Positions 23,656-36,115 of a stretch of DNA of 64,000 nucleotides are shown piece after piece. The position numbers and the translations under genes were made by a program. The notes below the pieces were generated by a model, which was given only the letters and a program-made list of their open reading frames with translations, did no database searches and had not been told where the DNA came from. The DNA is from Plasmodium coatneyi (lineage: Eukaryota; Apicomplexa; Aconoidasida; Haemosporida; Plasmodiidae). The stretch is taken from NCBI RefSeq assembly GCF_001680005.1, contig NC_033562.1, positions 620,001 to 684,000 on the forward strand, read 5' to 3'. Within the stretch, counting starts at the first letter, position 1. Each line of letters begins with the position of its first letter.

Positions 23656-26600
23656 TGTGCCTTGGCATGTGTCACAGGGTGCTGCCCATGAAGAACAAAT
23701 CGGGCAAGCAATGTAAATCAAACAAGGGGGAGAAAAACACGCAGAATATGTAACTGCATACCAGTGTGTGCAGCTCTACCTGATCATACATGTGCTCACC
23801 CTTCTTTGCAAAGGCTGCACGACGACTGCACAGCGGAATAACGAATTTACAAAACTGGTGCCTCTCCAGGCGCAACACACTCGGGGGAGGAGCAGTCGAT
23901 GTGCTCAGCTAGTAACTGATAAAGCGAAATGAAAAAAAGGAGAAAAAAAACAATCGGAGGAACAAAGCGGGGGGTAAAATCCACAAGAATGGCAAAAAAA
24001 GAAGGGGAGATAAACTCCGGGGAAAGTCACCTACACAAGTTTCAAACCCTACGCAGGTGCAGGTGCAGGTGACCTGTGTGAATAGCCGTTATGCTTACAT
24101 TCTCTCGTTCGCGCATTTGGGCGTTCACGCTATTCTTTTATGCGTTATCTGCTTAAGTTGGCACGGCCTGTGCGCGAAAGTGCAAACGGCCGTTCTTGCA
24201 GGTGTGCGTATGTATTGGCGTGTGTATTGGCTTATGTATGGGCGTATGTAGAGGTGTACGCAGGGGCACCTGTTCATACCTACGTGCGTTCCCGCTGCTT
24301 GAACTGGGGTAGCGGTTCGCAATGGTAGGCACAGTAGTACACACAATGATAGGTGCGCGTGTTCTCTACCTATCGTGCCTGCCATACATACGACGCATAC
24401 GATGCGTACGATGCCTACACATACACCAGCATAGGTGCGCGGAGAGCCCATAGGGACTTATCACTAAACAAACGGTTCACCGGTACAGGTCTTCCGGAGG
24501 TGCGGTTTAAAAACAGCTAGCCCCTACACAATGTAGGCAACACGGAGCGAATCGGGTTAACAAAAAAAATGGAGAAGTGAGAAACGGAAACAAAGGCGCA
24601 CAAATAAAAAAGACGAAACGGAGGGAAGTAAAAACTTTTTTCCAAAATGGCAAAACGATAAACGCACAAAAATAAAAATGCTCGCTCTGTTGCGCGGCGA
24701 ATGAGGAAACGAAAAAAAAAAAAAAAAAAGCGGCAAGTAGGTTGAAGTCACATTAGGGTGGAGACCCACGCGCTTAATTCAAATGATGAATTGGAGGCAC
24801 AAACATGCATATCGTTAGGAGACAAACTCAGTGGCAATTGCCGTTGTAGCCGTGGTGGCATCACAACAGCAGGTAGTCGCCAACAAACAACTTAAAAAAA
24901 AAGGGTGTCCACTTGCGTACTTTCATTTACAATACTGCAAATGGCCCACATTTATGTGTTTATTTTTTCCACTATGGATGTAAATACGATGACGTGCGCC
25001 CCACCAAAGCAAATCAAACAACTTAATGGAAAATGAAGGACCATATGTAGACCTTTGCCCCGCCTCAAAGTGAGGCAACAAAATGGGGCAAAAGGTCAAC
25101 CACTGGACTGTTTCCACAGGGGGTAGGAAGTCCGCAGATGAATATGCACATGGAGTATGTACATGGGGGTAAAAGCATATTCGTATTGGCCACTCCAATG
25201 GGAGGGAAAAGAATATTATTTACTACGTTCACGTAACGGTTACCCCCTTTTCAGTTGTTTTCACCGTTAAGTGGAGGGAAATTCATTGGCATATGCGACG
25301 GTCACCCTGTTCACGTTTGAACAGTTGCGTCCTTCACGCTTTTCGCATGCTCGTGTTGTGGAAAAAATAAAAAAAATAAAATAGAAAACACGTGCGTGCA
25401 TGTGTACAGATGAATATACGAACACCGTGGAACATGTAATTACGTGTACACACTCGCATATGTGTACTCCCGTGCAACCCAGCGCGATCTTACACAAACG
25501 ATGGAGGTTAGAAGAGGCAAACATACAAAACAAATTCGTAAGACGCAACAAAAAAAAAAAGAAAAAAAAAATTGCAGTGGAGAAGAAAAAAAAAATTTGA
25601 CAACTTAAACATTCACCTGGGTATTCCCCAAGCAGCATCACGAATAACCGATCAATTTGCAAATACGGAAAAGGCGGAAATAATAGGCGATGATATCCGC
25701 GTTGTGTTTTGTTCCCCCTCTGCATGTGCTACCTTGAAGGGGGGATAATAACTTTTCCCATTTCGATGTTTTACACGATAGTAAAAAGATGAGAAGGGAA
25801 TTTTTTTTTTTTCTTTTTCACTCCATCACGTTTGTTAATTTTGTGTCCCATTTGGCTACCTATTTAAAAGGTTTAGTATTTTTTTTTTTTTTTTTTTTTT
25901 TTATTAACATGTTCAGGCAATTATTGTTCATTTTTGTCCCCTGTTGCGAGAGGGTATTTTAATTTTTGGGAGGACGAGGAACAATACGAGGTGTACCAAA
26001 GGCACATCCTTCGAATGAACGTTGCTTACACGCGTGTTCGATGGTGACTGAAAGTTCATGGAGGTATACACTCCAACGTGGAAGCGAGGGTTGACAAAAT
26101 GGTAGGAGGCAGAAGTTAACTTGCCTGGTAAGGCAATTTGTGTCCATCCCCCTTCACACCCACACACGTGTGTACGTTTGGTAATTTTGTGTCAACATTT
26201 GGGAAGACGTAAGGCGGTAAATGGTTCCGGTAGGTATGGCAAGAACCACCTCTCTGTCCCGTTTAATTGTGTATCCCCTAATGTGGCACGTGACGTGCCT
26301 GGCTGCGCAAAAGGTGACTCACACGTGTGCACATGTATATATATGCATATGTATGCATTTATCTCCCTCGTCACATGGGCGCAATTAAACAAACGCAGCA
26401 TTGGGCCAAGGGGTAGGGGACGCCAGTTTAACAAATCGCCAAGTGAGCTAACACGATTTACTTCCTCCACTTTGACTTCCCCATCATCTCTCAATAATGA
26501 TTAAAAATGGGGTTCCAACGCGTGGTCACCATTGCGACGTTGTGGACGGGCACATGAAGCAGGTGGGGAAAAACTAACCAAGTGCGTGCAAATATATAAA

Positions 26601-27507
26601 CGGATAAGAATTGCTGTGAGCCGGTTCAGTGTTATTTCCTCTGAAGAACTGATGTGGGTGCAATTTCCTGCGTGCCCTAGTGCTCTTCAAACAGCGTCTA
26701 TGCGTACGTGTCTACGGGCTCACGTAAATAGCGACCCACGGAACAGTTTCATTCGCGTTGGAATTAATGCTCACATGGTTATATGTACCATCCGGTGCAC
26801 CTGCATATCTGTAGTGCATCACGCCGATTCTACTTGGAAATCGTTCGACACAACTGTCTCGACTCCAACCCCCAACGTGTATATGCAGAAGGAAGGGGCA
26901 TAACTGGCGGGTGCCCCTTTGAATATTTGCAAAGGTGGAACAATTATGTCCACCATGAAGGGTTACCAATTCAGGGGATGCAAAACACAAAAGTTTAATT
27001 CACATGATTGGGGAGGGAGGGGTAAACGAAAGAGAAATTATGACGAGAGAATGGGAAAAAAAAAAAAAAGTGGCTGCTTATCCAATATATAGCTTATCGT
27101 GACGCTTTTCTGAACTCCTTTCTGGGCAGTTACATACAAATAGTAGGGCACTAATCCCCCCGGGGGTAATAACACCTGTAAACTTGCGCGATCGCAGGCA
27201 TTTGTAGCGGCGCGTTGTACAGTACATGATGTACCACGCGGATTGAAGAAGTCCTGTGAACTTGCGAACGCATCGAAGGGGAACAAATACGCACAAGAAA
27301 AATATTTGTACATGTAAAAACGTGCATATATATATGTATATATATTTCTTTTTTTCTTGCGAGCAGCGCCAAATAGTGAATCCATCGACTTTATAGGCGT
27401 AACTTTTTCTGTTCCCATCGGAGTGACGTGAAGAGGCAAACGCACAGGCGGCTTTTGTTTTTCCTAATAAGTACGCAGTGAATATAGTATATAAATATGT
27501 ACCCCGC

Positions 27508-27538
<31 letters not shown>

Positions 27539-28229
27539 CGCCCTTCGGATTTTTCATGTTTCTTCTTTTTGAATGACGCAGAAATGAAAATTGAGTTCGC
27601 CCGACTTTGCTGCTTTTTTTTTATTCCTTGATCGTAATTTTTATGTTTTTTTTTGAGTTTTTCCTACATCGCAGGGCAAGTATATAAATATATATATACA
27701 TGTATATGCTTGTTTATGCATAGGTACATGATCATATGTACGTTCGTACATCCATTCGTGCGTGCCCGCGTCGGTCGTTTGGCAGGCATGTGAAGGTGGT
27801 ACTTGCGCGACGTTTCTCACGTTACAAAGCAACCATTTTGCGTGTCATTTATTAGTACCGTTTCGGGGTACCCGCTTCTGCTTCTCCACTCCTGCGTGTC
27901 GTTCTTCCGCGTGACAATTTTGAATCCCCACTGTTGATTGCACTTACGAGGTGAAGAAGGCTCTCCATTCGTCAGTTGCACTATAATCTGTCGGAAGCTT
28001 CCCATCTCTACATGCACAGCGGGAATACCAGGTGCATAGCGAGAAAGGCGCATGTCGATCGTGCAGGCTGAACGGGAATTTGTGCAGCCACACTGAATTA
28101 CCAGAAGAGTCACGAAGCAACACCTGTTGTAGGCACACCTCAGCGCAACGTGCCATTGAAAAATAAGCACGTAGGATTGCTCTCATCAGTTTGAACCGTA
28201 GCGAAGCAACACCAAGTAGACCACACAAA
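23656..28229. other. Divergent intergenic region, 4.6 kb
   Basis: This is the largest gene-free stretch in the window, between divergent genes. It holds a small (GCAGGT)3 repeat near 24054-24074, T/A-runs near 24713-24729 and 25876-25902, a (TA/TG)n tract near 27328-27350 and a T29 run at 27510-27538. Several frames of 60-150 codons exist on both strands, but none shows coherent protein-like composition. An undetected non-coding RNA or a small multi-exon gene cannot be excluded. Confidence 0.5.
27510..27538. repeat. Homopolymer T29
   Basis: An unbroken run of 29 T about 0.7 kb upstream of the poly(A)-binding protein gene. Confidence 0.85.
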
Positions 28230-29504
28230 ATGGAGCCAATGAACCTAGACCAAATGAACCACAACAAGGGAGACAATAACGGGACAAATTTTAATGTCCC
28301 CGTTGAAGACATAAACACCATTGACAAGGAGTTCAGCGATTTGCAAAAGTTGAAGGTAAGGCACGCTCCCCCGCGTTTTTAACCCCCGCCCCTTCCGCAT
28401 TTCACAGCACCCTTTTACATACCTTCCTACCCACCTCCCTCCAGATGATGAATGAAGGCGCAGAGATGCAAATGAACCAGTCGGGTGGCCTCGACTCGCA
28501 CGAAATGGAACAGGAGGAAATAAACAACCGATCCATTTTTGTTGGGAATGTAAGAATTAAAGTGGCCACGTTGTTGTGGTGACCAGGTTGCATATAACAG
28601 ATGTGTCAATGCAGCCAATGTACCCAGACCACCGATTGTTAGACTCCATCCCACTCCACTACCTCAAGCGTTTCTTCCCATCCATGCGTTTACCTATATT
28701 GGTCTTTTCCCCTACGCGCAGGTGGACTATTCTACCCAACCGGAAGAACTACAGTCCCTCTTTTCGGAGTGCGGCCTAATAAACCGAGTGACCATATTGG
28801 TGAACAAGAACACGGGACACTCGAAGGGGTATGGCGAGCAACTAATTATTCTGTGTGTACATGTGGAGAGGGTTATATATGCATTTGTTTAGCGCCCTTC
28901 CGCTTATATATTTTTATATATATTTTTTTTTCATTTTATTTTATTTTTTTTTTCCCCCAGATATGCCTACATCGAATTCGCGGACGCGTCCTCCGTGCGA
29001 ACGGCACTCTCCCTATCCGAGTCCTTTTTCAAGAAAAGACAAATTAAGGTACGTGCGGGGGTGAGGGAAGCTTATCTTTGTTTGTCCCCATCCACAGCAT
29101 GTGTGCATGTTGTATGCATCCCCCCACCCAAGCGCATTTGCACAGACGGGCAGACACATTCCCCTTTTTTGTCGTTCCACAATCACAACAGGTTTGCAGC
29201 AAAAGGCGAAACATCCCCGGATTCAACCGACCGAGATATAGCCCCTTTAGAGGTCGATCTCTGAAGACGAGCTTTGCCCCCAGGGGAAGGTATACATTCG
29301 AAATGGCTTTAAGAGAGTTGCCCCCGTATGGGGATGCACCTCCCTAACACGATGCGTTAATATATGTACACGTATGTAAGTACACATGTATACATATGTA
29401 TGTGTATTCCCCCTTGCAGACTCAGACAACCCAGCTTCAGACCCTTCTACCGCGGAAGAGGATCATACAAGAGAATCATCTCGAACCCCTACGACCGGGC
29501 CTGA
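28230..29504 (+). CDS. PABP2: Nuclear polyadenylate-binding protein 2, six exons
   Basis: A PABPN1-type RNA-binding protein that coats nascent poly(A) tails in the nucleus and stimulates poly(A) polymerase. Exons are 28230-28355, 28445-28549, 28722-28828, 28961-29048, 29192-29289 and 29420-29504. All phases match, giving 202 residues. An N-terminal acidic/coiled region (DKEFSDLQKLK..) precedes one RRM: RNP2 is SIFVGN, followed by VDYSTQPEELQSLFSECG, and RNP1 is GYAYIEF. The sequence then runs RQIKVCSKRRNIPGFNRPR into an Arg/Gly/Tyr-rich tail ending NPYDRA. The wording VDY..INRVTILVNKNTGHSKGYAYIEF closely follows PABPN1. Introns are short (about 89-172 nt), and the one before exon 4 has a clear T-rich tract. 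Single-exon frames across the region are misleading because they read through introns. Confidence 0.93.
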
Positions 29505-31865
29505 CCTGGTTCCTCACTTTGTAGCGTTTTCAATTTTTTTTAAAGGCAAGAGTGCACGCTCCATGTGTGGATGTTGCGTGTGTGCCGGTAGCGTCGCCCC
29601 TTTTTTTTAAGTACCCCCACCGTTTGCCCACTCGGTGGGAAAGCCAAAATGAGAAGCAAAAAAAAAAAAAGTATGTGTAAGAAAGAGAAGATAATGCGAA
29701 TGCTAATACGTATGAATGGCTATGTGTACGAATGAGGACGTGCAAGAGCGAAGAGCGCAAATCATGAGAAAAGTGCTAATCATGTGGATAGGCCGAACCA
29801 TTGGCATAGACTTCCGACGCCCATCGACGGTTCTTTAAACAACCCCAATGTATGCACCCAAGTGAACCGGAGTGTTGTTCCGTTTGCACCCCAATTTGAG
29901 TTTCATCGTTTGAGTAGTTTAATCCTTTTTATTGTTGCAGTGCCTGTTCCTGCTCCTGTTGCTTTTTTTTCCCCCCCTTCATGTTCATTTTTATTACCAT
30001 GTGTGCGAAGCGGAGTTGCCTTCATATGCGCGTGTTTGACAATGCGACATGGGGACATGGACACATGCAGGTATGTACATATGTTGATTTGTGGATGCTG
30101 CGTTGTGTCCAATTTTTGCACTGTGCCCGCTTTGAAGGATTAAGCTGCTTCGTTTTCGCTGTAGCGTCGTATTTATTCTACATTGGTTGTTTTTCTTTTG
30201 CGGGGAATTCCCCATTCACTGCCATTCCCAGTTCCCTTACCACCCCCCTCACATTCGTGTGTAAATTCGCATGGATATGTGAATAAGTGTACTTTTGTGC
30301 ATGTAGAGGTGTGTGTTGTACACTATATAAAGCTTGGCCGCACACCTAAGCACCAAGGAAATGGAATGGTGTTTTCTTTTTTTTTTTTTTTTTCCCTTTG
30401 CATGATTTTATTTTAGCTAGCTAAAAAAAGAGAAAAAATTAATATCCCCATTTAAAAAAAAAAAAAAAAAAAAAAAAGCCAAACAGTGAACGGGAACAAA
30501 GCGGCCAAAGGCAAAACGGCAAAAATGCCAAAAGTTAAAATGGCCCATATGGCAAGAAGTTAAAATGGCTGAGTGCCAAATGCTAAAATGTCTTATTGCC
30601 GAATGTTAAAATGGCTGATTGCCAAATGTTAAAATGGACGGGCGCCACAAATTCGGTGTGGGCCGCCTGACGAAAGGAAAAAACGCGCCATCAATCAGTG
30701 GCAAACAACTGTTGTTCTTGTCCTGTTGCCTACTTTGCACAGACGCTTGGAGGAGCGCCTTATCATCCGTTACTTCACGTTACTTATTTTAATTAGCTTA
30801 TTTTTTTTGTATTAATTTTTTTTTTTTTTTTCCGCAGTGCTCACTTGCACACGTCTTCATTAACCCCTCCGAGTTAACCCTTTTAATGCCTCACTTCAAC
30901 GTGAGCACACTTCAAAACGCTTGTTTTTTTTCCTCATTTGAAAAAGTACCAGGGTGGTATTTATTCTTAAAGCCGCATGAATGTGCACTTCCCCCCGGGG
31001 GCGTCTCCATTTGGAGGAGATCTTTTGGACAACTACCCAGACCAACGTTATGTGGTGCATAGCGAAAGTGAAAAGAAAAATGGCACGGAAAGTGGCAGGG
31101 ACGATGTGGGTATGCCAGTTGGGAAAGGTGGACGGTTTGGTTTTCCTCGTGGTTTCCCATTTGGGGACCGCCTTTCGAGCGAAGCGTCAACCCATCACAG
31201 CGTAGCCATTTGTGACCTCTACACGCAAAAGGGAATCTCCCCGTTGCGCTGCAGTGTTACCCATCTGTGAGGCGAAAAAAGGGAGGAGGGAATCCTCCCA
31301 TTTGATACGTATATCGGCAGATATGCCTACGGTAAGAGGATGCCTCCCCTAAGTGGATAAAAAAATATCAGTCCCCAATTATCCATCTGCTTTGAACTCC
31401 CTAACTGTTCACGCAAATGTGTGCAGATCTGTGTGGCTCTCTCCACACTCTCTGCGGGTGAACGTGTGCACACGTTTTTTTTTTTTTTTGTGGGCGCGAC
31501 GTGAATGGCGAAGTGGCCATCCTACTGAAAAAAATAATCCCCTTCTGCATTGGCAAAAAAAGGAAGCGCTCGATTGAATATTCTCCTGGCAGTAGGCATG
31601 ACCGCTTTTTTTTTTTTTTTTTTTTTTCAAAATGACAGCGATAGAGGTATCATCATCCCTGTGATGAGAGAGCTTGAAATAGGAGACCACCGCGTGGATC
31701 CCCCTACGAGCGCAAATTGTAGCAGCTAGGTGTGATGCGGTTAGGCATCGCCGGTGTGGAGAATTTTATCGCCCCTGTAGTATCTCCCCCTGTGGAGTAC
31801 CTACACGGTAATCTCCCAATTAAGTGCGCTCGCTCCACCAAGCCGCCCCCAGAACACAGAGCAGC
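29505..31865. other. Intergenic region, 2.4 kb
   Basis: This lies between two genes on the same strand. It contains a T-run near 30379-30394, an A24 run at 30454-30477, the 23-bp tandem repeat listed separately, and T-runs near 31475-31489 and 31605-31627. No gene is supported. Confidence 0.55.
30534..30648. repeat. 23-bp imperfect tandem repeat (GTTAAAATGGCTGATTGCC..)
   Basis: Five copies begin at 30534, 30559, 30582, 30605 and 30628, with spacings of 25, 23, 23 and 23. The core GTTAAAATGG (GCTAAAATG in the third copy) is best conserved. The sequence just upstream (30500-30533) has shorter related pieces such as GGCAAAA and GCCAAAA. Confidence 0.85.
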
Positions 31866-33755
31866 ATGAACAAAGCGCTTACCAGCCTGGCCATATCGTC
31901 CATCAAGCTGGAAGCATCACAGCATCACTTCGTGAAGAAGGTGCGACTTTTTCTGCATAGCAGTGGACTCCCCAGGGAAAGTATCCTCCCCCGAGAAAGT
32001 ATCACCCCCCGGAGGGTAATTGCACAATTTAGCCATCCAGTAATATACAAAAGTTGGCGTATTAAGTTTCCCCAGAGGAGGAATTTCGCCCAAGTGTTTC
32101 ACAAACAAACGATGAATAGCGCAAACAGCGAGAAAAAAAATTACGGACATGTGCAGGCGGAAGGGAAGGACTCATTGGAGAAGGGAGGAGCACACTCAAA
32201 GGGAAGTAACAACTACGAATGTAAATCCGAGGGGGACTACAATTATGACTACGACTATGTGGTCATCGGGGGAGGCCCCGGTGGAATGGCGTCCGCGAAG
32301 GAAGCAGCGGCACACGGAGCGAAGGTACTCCTGTTCGATTACGTTAAGCCAAGTAGTAAAGGAACCAAGTGGGGAATAGGAGGGACGTGTGTGAATGTAG
32401 GCTGTGTGCCAAAAAAGTTGATGCACTACGCAGGAAATATGGGTAGCCTTTTCAAGATGGACTCTACTCCATACGGTTGGTCTTATAACAATTTAAGTCA
32501 CAGTTGGGGGAAGCTAGTTAGCACGGTTCAATCGCACATACGTTCTCTAAATTTTAGCTACACGACAGGACTGAGGTCATCTAAGGTGAAGTATATCAAC
32601 GGATTAGCAACCCTGAAGGATGAACACACCGTGTCGTATTACCTGAAGGGAGACCCATCCAAGGAAGAGTCCATCACGGCAAAGTATATTCTCATCGCTA
32701 CTGGATGTAGACCCCATATCCCCGAAGACGTGGAAGGTGCAAAAGAACTTAGCATAACGTCAGATGATATTTTTTCTATGAAAAAGGATCCAGGAAAGAC
32801 GCTAGTCGTTGGAGCATCTTACGTTGCTTTGGAGTGTGCAGGGTTCCTGAACTCGTTAGGATATGACGTCACTGTTGCGGTGAGGTCCATCGTATTGCGT
32901 GGGTTCGATTCTCAGTGTGCACTCAAGGTAAAGACTTACATGGAGGAGCAGGGGGTTCTCTTCAAACAAGGAGTTCTTCCGAAGAAGTTATCCAAAGTGG
33001 AGGAAGAAAAAATATCTGTTCTGTTCAGCGATGGAACGAGTGAACTGTTCGACACCGTTCTCTACGCAACGGGAAGGAAAGGAGACATCGACATGCTGAA
33101 TCTGGACCAGCTCAAAATCCAAGTTAATAAAAATGTGAAAAAAATTATTACCAACGATGTTAGCTGTACTAATATTCCAAACATTTTTGCCGTGGGGGAC
33201 GTGGCTGCAGATGTTCCTGAGTTAGCGCCTGTAGCTATTAAGGCGGGTGAGATCCTAGCCAGGAGGTTATTTAACAAGTCACAAGAAATCATGGATTACA
33301 CATTCATACCAACGTCCATTTATACACCCATTGAATATGGAGCCTGTGGTTACTCAGAAGAAAAAGCATACGAATTGTTTGGCGCATCCAATGTAGAGGT
33401 GTTCCTCCAAGAGTTTAACAACTTAGAAATATCTGCAGTACATAGGGAGAAACATGTTCGAGCTCAGAAGGATCAGTACGACACAGATGTGAGTAGCACC
33501 TGCTTGTCCAAACTCGTTTGTTTAAAAAATGAGGACAATCGGGTGGTTGGCTTTCACTATGTGGGTCCTAATGCAGGAGAAATTACACAGGGTATGGCTC
33601 TCGCATTGAGACTGAAGGCTAAGAAGAGCGATTTTGATAAATGTGTTGGCATTCACCCGACTGATGCTGAGTCGTTCATGAACCTCACCATCACGCGGTC
33701 GTCTGGCTTGTCCTTTGCCGCCAAGGGGGGCTGCGGCGGGGGCAAGTGCGGCTAA
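31866..33755 (+). CDS. TrxR: Thioredoxin reductase, high-Mr type with dual start
   Basis: An NADPH- and FAD-dependent homodimer that reduces thioredoxin; it is central to redox defence in malaria parasites, which lack catalase and classical glutathione peroxidase. FAD-binding GGGPGGMASAKEAAAHG lies near residue 131, redox pair CVNVGC near 176, NADPH site VVGASYVALECAGFLNS near 315-330, His-Glu pair in GIHPTDAE near 598, and C-terminal redox tail GGCGGGKCG. The Cys-x4-Cys tail without selenocysteine is the Plasmodium hallmark, distinguishing it from host TrxR and from glutathione reductase. The ATG at 31866 gives 629 residues with a basic, acid-poor presequence. A second ATG at 32112 gives a 547-residue form that begins MNSANSEKKNYG, like the cytosolic enzyme. 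Alternative initiation giving mitochondrial and cytosolic forms has been described for Plasmodium TrxR, so both starts are probably used. A T29 run follows the stop. Confidence 0.96.
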   Translation: MNKALTSLAISSIKLEASQHHFVKKVRLFLHSSGLPRESILPRESITPRRVIAQFSHPVIYKSWRIKFPQRRNFAQVFHKQTMNSANSEKKNYGHVQAEGKDSLEKGGAHSKGSNNYECKSEGDYNYDYDYVVIGGGPGGMASAKEAAAHGAKVLLFDYVKPSSKGTKWGIGGTCVNVGCVPKKLMHYAGNMGSLFKMDSTPYGWSYNNLSHSWGKLVSTVQSHIRSLNFSYTTGLRSSKVKYINGLATLKDEHTVSYYLKGDPSKEESITAKYILIATGCRPHIPEDVEGAKELSITSDDIFSMKKDPGKTLVVGASYVALECAGFLNSLGYDVTVAVRSIVLRGFDSQCALKVKTYMEEQGVLFKQGVLPKKLSKVEEEKISVLFSDGTSELFDTVLYATGRKGDIDMLNLDQLKIQVNKNVKKIITNDVSCTNIPNIFAVGDVAADVPELAPVAIKAGEILARRLFNKSQEIMDYTFIPTSIYTPIEYGACGYSEEKAYELFGASNVEVFLQEFNNLEISAVHREKHVRAQKDQYDTDVSSTCLSKLVCLKNEDNRVVGFHYVGPNAGEITQGMALALRLKAKKSDFDKCVGIHPTDAESFMNLTITRSSGLSFAAKGGCGGGKCG

Positions 33756-33806
33756 ACTATGGAAGAGAAGTGCTTTTGAAGAGGTGGCCAAGATAACCCC
33801 TTCTTT

Positions 33807-33837
<31 letters not shown>

Positions 33838-34815
33838 CCCACGTATGGGAAATTTTCCATTTAAACAACCCTTTGACACCCCGGAAACGCTTTAAATGGG
33901 TATTTTTGTACAGACGCGGTAATCATGCGAAGGGTGTGGTAACCACATTGGAGGAGTCGAGGAAGTCCCACCTTCCCAATGGCGCTCCCTCCTTTTTGAA
34001 AGACAACTCCACTTTGTTGTGTCACCACATTTTTTGAATTATTTCCCGTTGACCACGGGGTGAGAAGCTAATAGATTGGCCCAGTGCGGGAAAAAAGAAA
34101 AACCTTTGGCGCAGTTCCTTGGTATTGTTTGACGAATCCCTCAGGCCGCTTCAACAAAGGGCCACATCACGTGATTAGTGCGACCACTCCGTGGGTTTAT
34201 TCTTCCTTTTCCACGTTCACGTGGATGGCAAAGCACAGCATGTGCTTGCCGAGCCCACCGCCACCCCCTGTGTGCATTCTCCGCGGTCTACAAAAAATTG
34301 CACACATGGTTTCCCTTTTTCATCATTTTTGACACTAAACAAAAAAAATGGAACTGTCTGTTGAGGCAAACTGAACAACGTGCTGAAGCGTCTAGCCAAT
34401 GTGCGAATATCTCAGTCAGGCCGACAGATTTTAAAGGAACTCCCGTGGGATCGCTAGCCAGGGGGTTAGCAGGTGGAGGAGGTATTAATCCCATCACGCG
34501 AAAAAAATAACGTCCTTCATTTAAGTTCTTAAAAAGATAAAAACGTAGAGGAATATCTGCCTAAAAGTGATCCCACCCCGTCTGTATAAATTTGCTTAAA
34601 ATTGCTATTCATTGTAGGAGTGGTGTTTTCCCACACTGTTGGTATATCCCTTTACGTTTTTTCCTGTGCGTAGGTCTCCGCTTTTTCAGTTCAACTCCCC
34701 CCGTTGTGTAGTGGGACGCGTTTTATTTGGAAGTAACATCTCCTTCTTTTAACTTTAAATTTCCCTCGTCCGTGTCGTATCTTTGTCTCAACTTGTTAAC
34801 TCCCCCCTAAACGCC
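33756..34815. other. Intergenic region with T29 tract
   Basis: An unbroken T-run at 33809-33837 lies 54 bp past the TrxR stop, probably in its 3' UTR. The rest carries no convincing gene. Confidence 0.6.
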
Positions 34816-36035
34816 ATGGTCCTGATACACACCAAAACGGAGGAGGAGAAACACCAATTCCTGTTCGAAACGACCGTGGATGTTTTGGTAGTCCACTTGA
34901 AGGAGGACTTGGTGAAGCTTCACAATCTCAGATGCAAAATCCTCAGGCTGCTTGACGCGTCCATCCAGTTGGCCAACCATGGTCCCCTACGACCGGAGGC
35001 CATTCGGGGAATTACCGACGAGGTGAGTTGAGCGGGATGGAAGGAGTGAATGAATGAGTGAGAAAAAGGCGCCCCCCCCCAACTAACTTCCCCTTCCTGT
35101 ATACACTCCCTTCCCCTCCCCTTTTTTTTTTTTTGCAAAGGAACTGCGACTGTCCAACCCTAACATGTACAACCCGAAGGAAGTGACAAACCCTGATGAG
35201 AATAACTTCAGGACGGGAATTCCACCACCTCGTGAGGGGGAACTTAAACTGAGGGATGTCGTCAACCAGGTGAAGAAGGCACTAGCCGTGGATCAGGTAC
35301 GCCAGGGGGAAGTGTGCATACGGACATACATGGCAAACTGATCTGATAACCGATCCAACTCACCACCGTCTTGCTTCCTCACCGCTTGACCACTTGACCA
35401 CTCCGCAGAAGGACAAGAACATCGCCATAACGCAGGACAAACTGAATGAATTGCTAAAATGGATTATGGAAGCCTTGAATGCTTGTTACCCCTCGATGGA
35501 GGGTCTACCCCCCTACGACCCGACGAGACTGCTCCTGGAAAATGAAAACGCCTTCAACGATGTAAAAATGGGAGGGGGCCACACACCGGCCATGTATCGG
35601 CCACGAAAATGTAAAGTGCGTATCGCGTGAAGGGGAGATCGTCCCTCCATTGGGGTGCCTAAACCAAACTAAGGTGGACACCCCTCCTCCAAATCCATTT
35701 CCCCGCAGGAATTCACCACCAACGAAACGTCCCTCTGGTGGGCAGGCAAAGAACTACGCGGGGATTTCCCCCTACGGAGTTATATAGGGAAGAATGAAAA
35801 AACGAAAATCATCGTAAAGCTGCATCCAACAAAAATGGGACCCCCCGAAAGGGAAAGAAAAGTTGACGAAGCAACTTACAAAGCAATGTTGGCTTACTAT
35901 CACAAGAAAAAAAAAGAAGAAGATGAATTTGAGCAGGACGACGATGACTCCTACTTGAATTCTGAGTGGGCCAATCCTCTGAGCTTGCAAAAACACCTGC
36001 ACGGAAATTTGGCCAACATCCGGTGGAAGCCCTAG
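34816..36035 (+). CDS. CFAP298: Cilia- and flagella-associated protein 298 homologue, four exons
   Basis: Exons are 34816-35022, 35141-35296, 35409-35615 and 35709-36035, giving 298 residues, close to the 290 of the animal protein. Diagnostic stretches of the CFAP298 (C21orf59/Kurly) family are present: the start MVLIHTKTEEEKHQFLFE, YPSMEGLPPYDPTRLLLENE, LWWAGKELRG, YIGKNEKTKIIVKL, LAYYHKKKKEE and the end DDDSYLNSEWANPLSLQKHL..NIRWKP. In animals it is a cytoplasmic factor needed to assemble outer dynein arms. In Plasmodium the only flagella are on male gametes, so the likely role is axonemal dynein assembly during exflagellation in the mosquito. The exon 3 donor is GTGCGT at 35616; the neighbouring GTAAAG would create a stop codon. 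Confidence 0.92.
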
Positions 36036-36059
36036 ACGGGTTCCTCCTATCCCATTACA

Positions 36060-36115
36060 CGTGTACGTATGTATGTACATGTACGTATATATGTATGTAT
36101 GTATGTGCATGTGTG
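36060..36115. repeat. TGTATG microsatellite
   Basis: Imperfect GTATGTATGTAC units just past the CFAP298 stop, within the short convergent spacer before LipL2. Confidence 0.7.

Noticed and set aside
23656..28229. tRNA or other known RNA gene in the 4.6 kb spacer
   Set aside because: I looked for B-box-like GGTTCGAATCC words and tRNA-type arms and saw none; a covariance-model scan would be needed to be sure.
31824..33755. Glutathione reductase as an alternative identity
   Set aside because: The C-terminal GGCGGGKCG redox tail and overall wording identify thioredoxin reductase instead.
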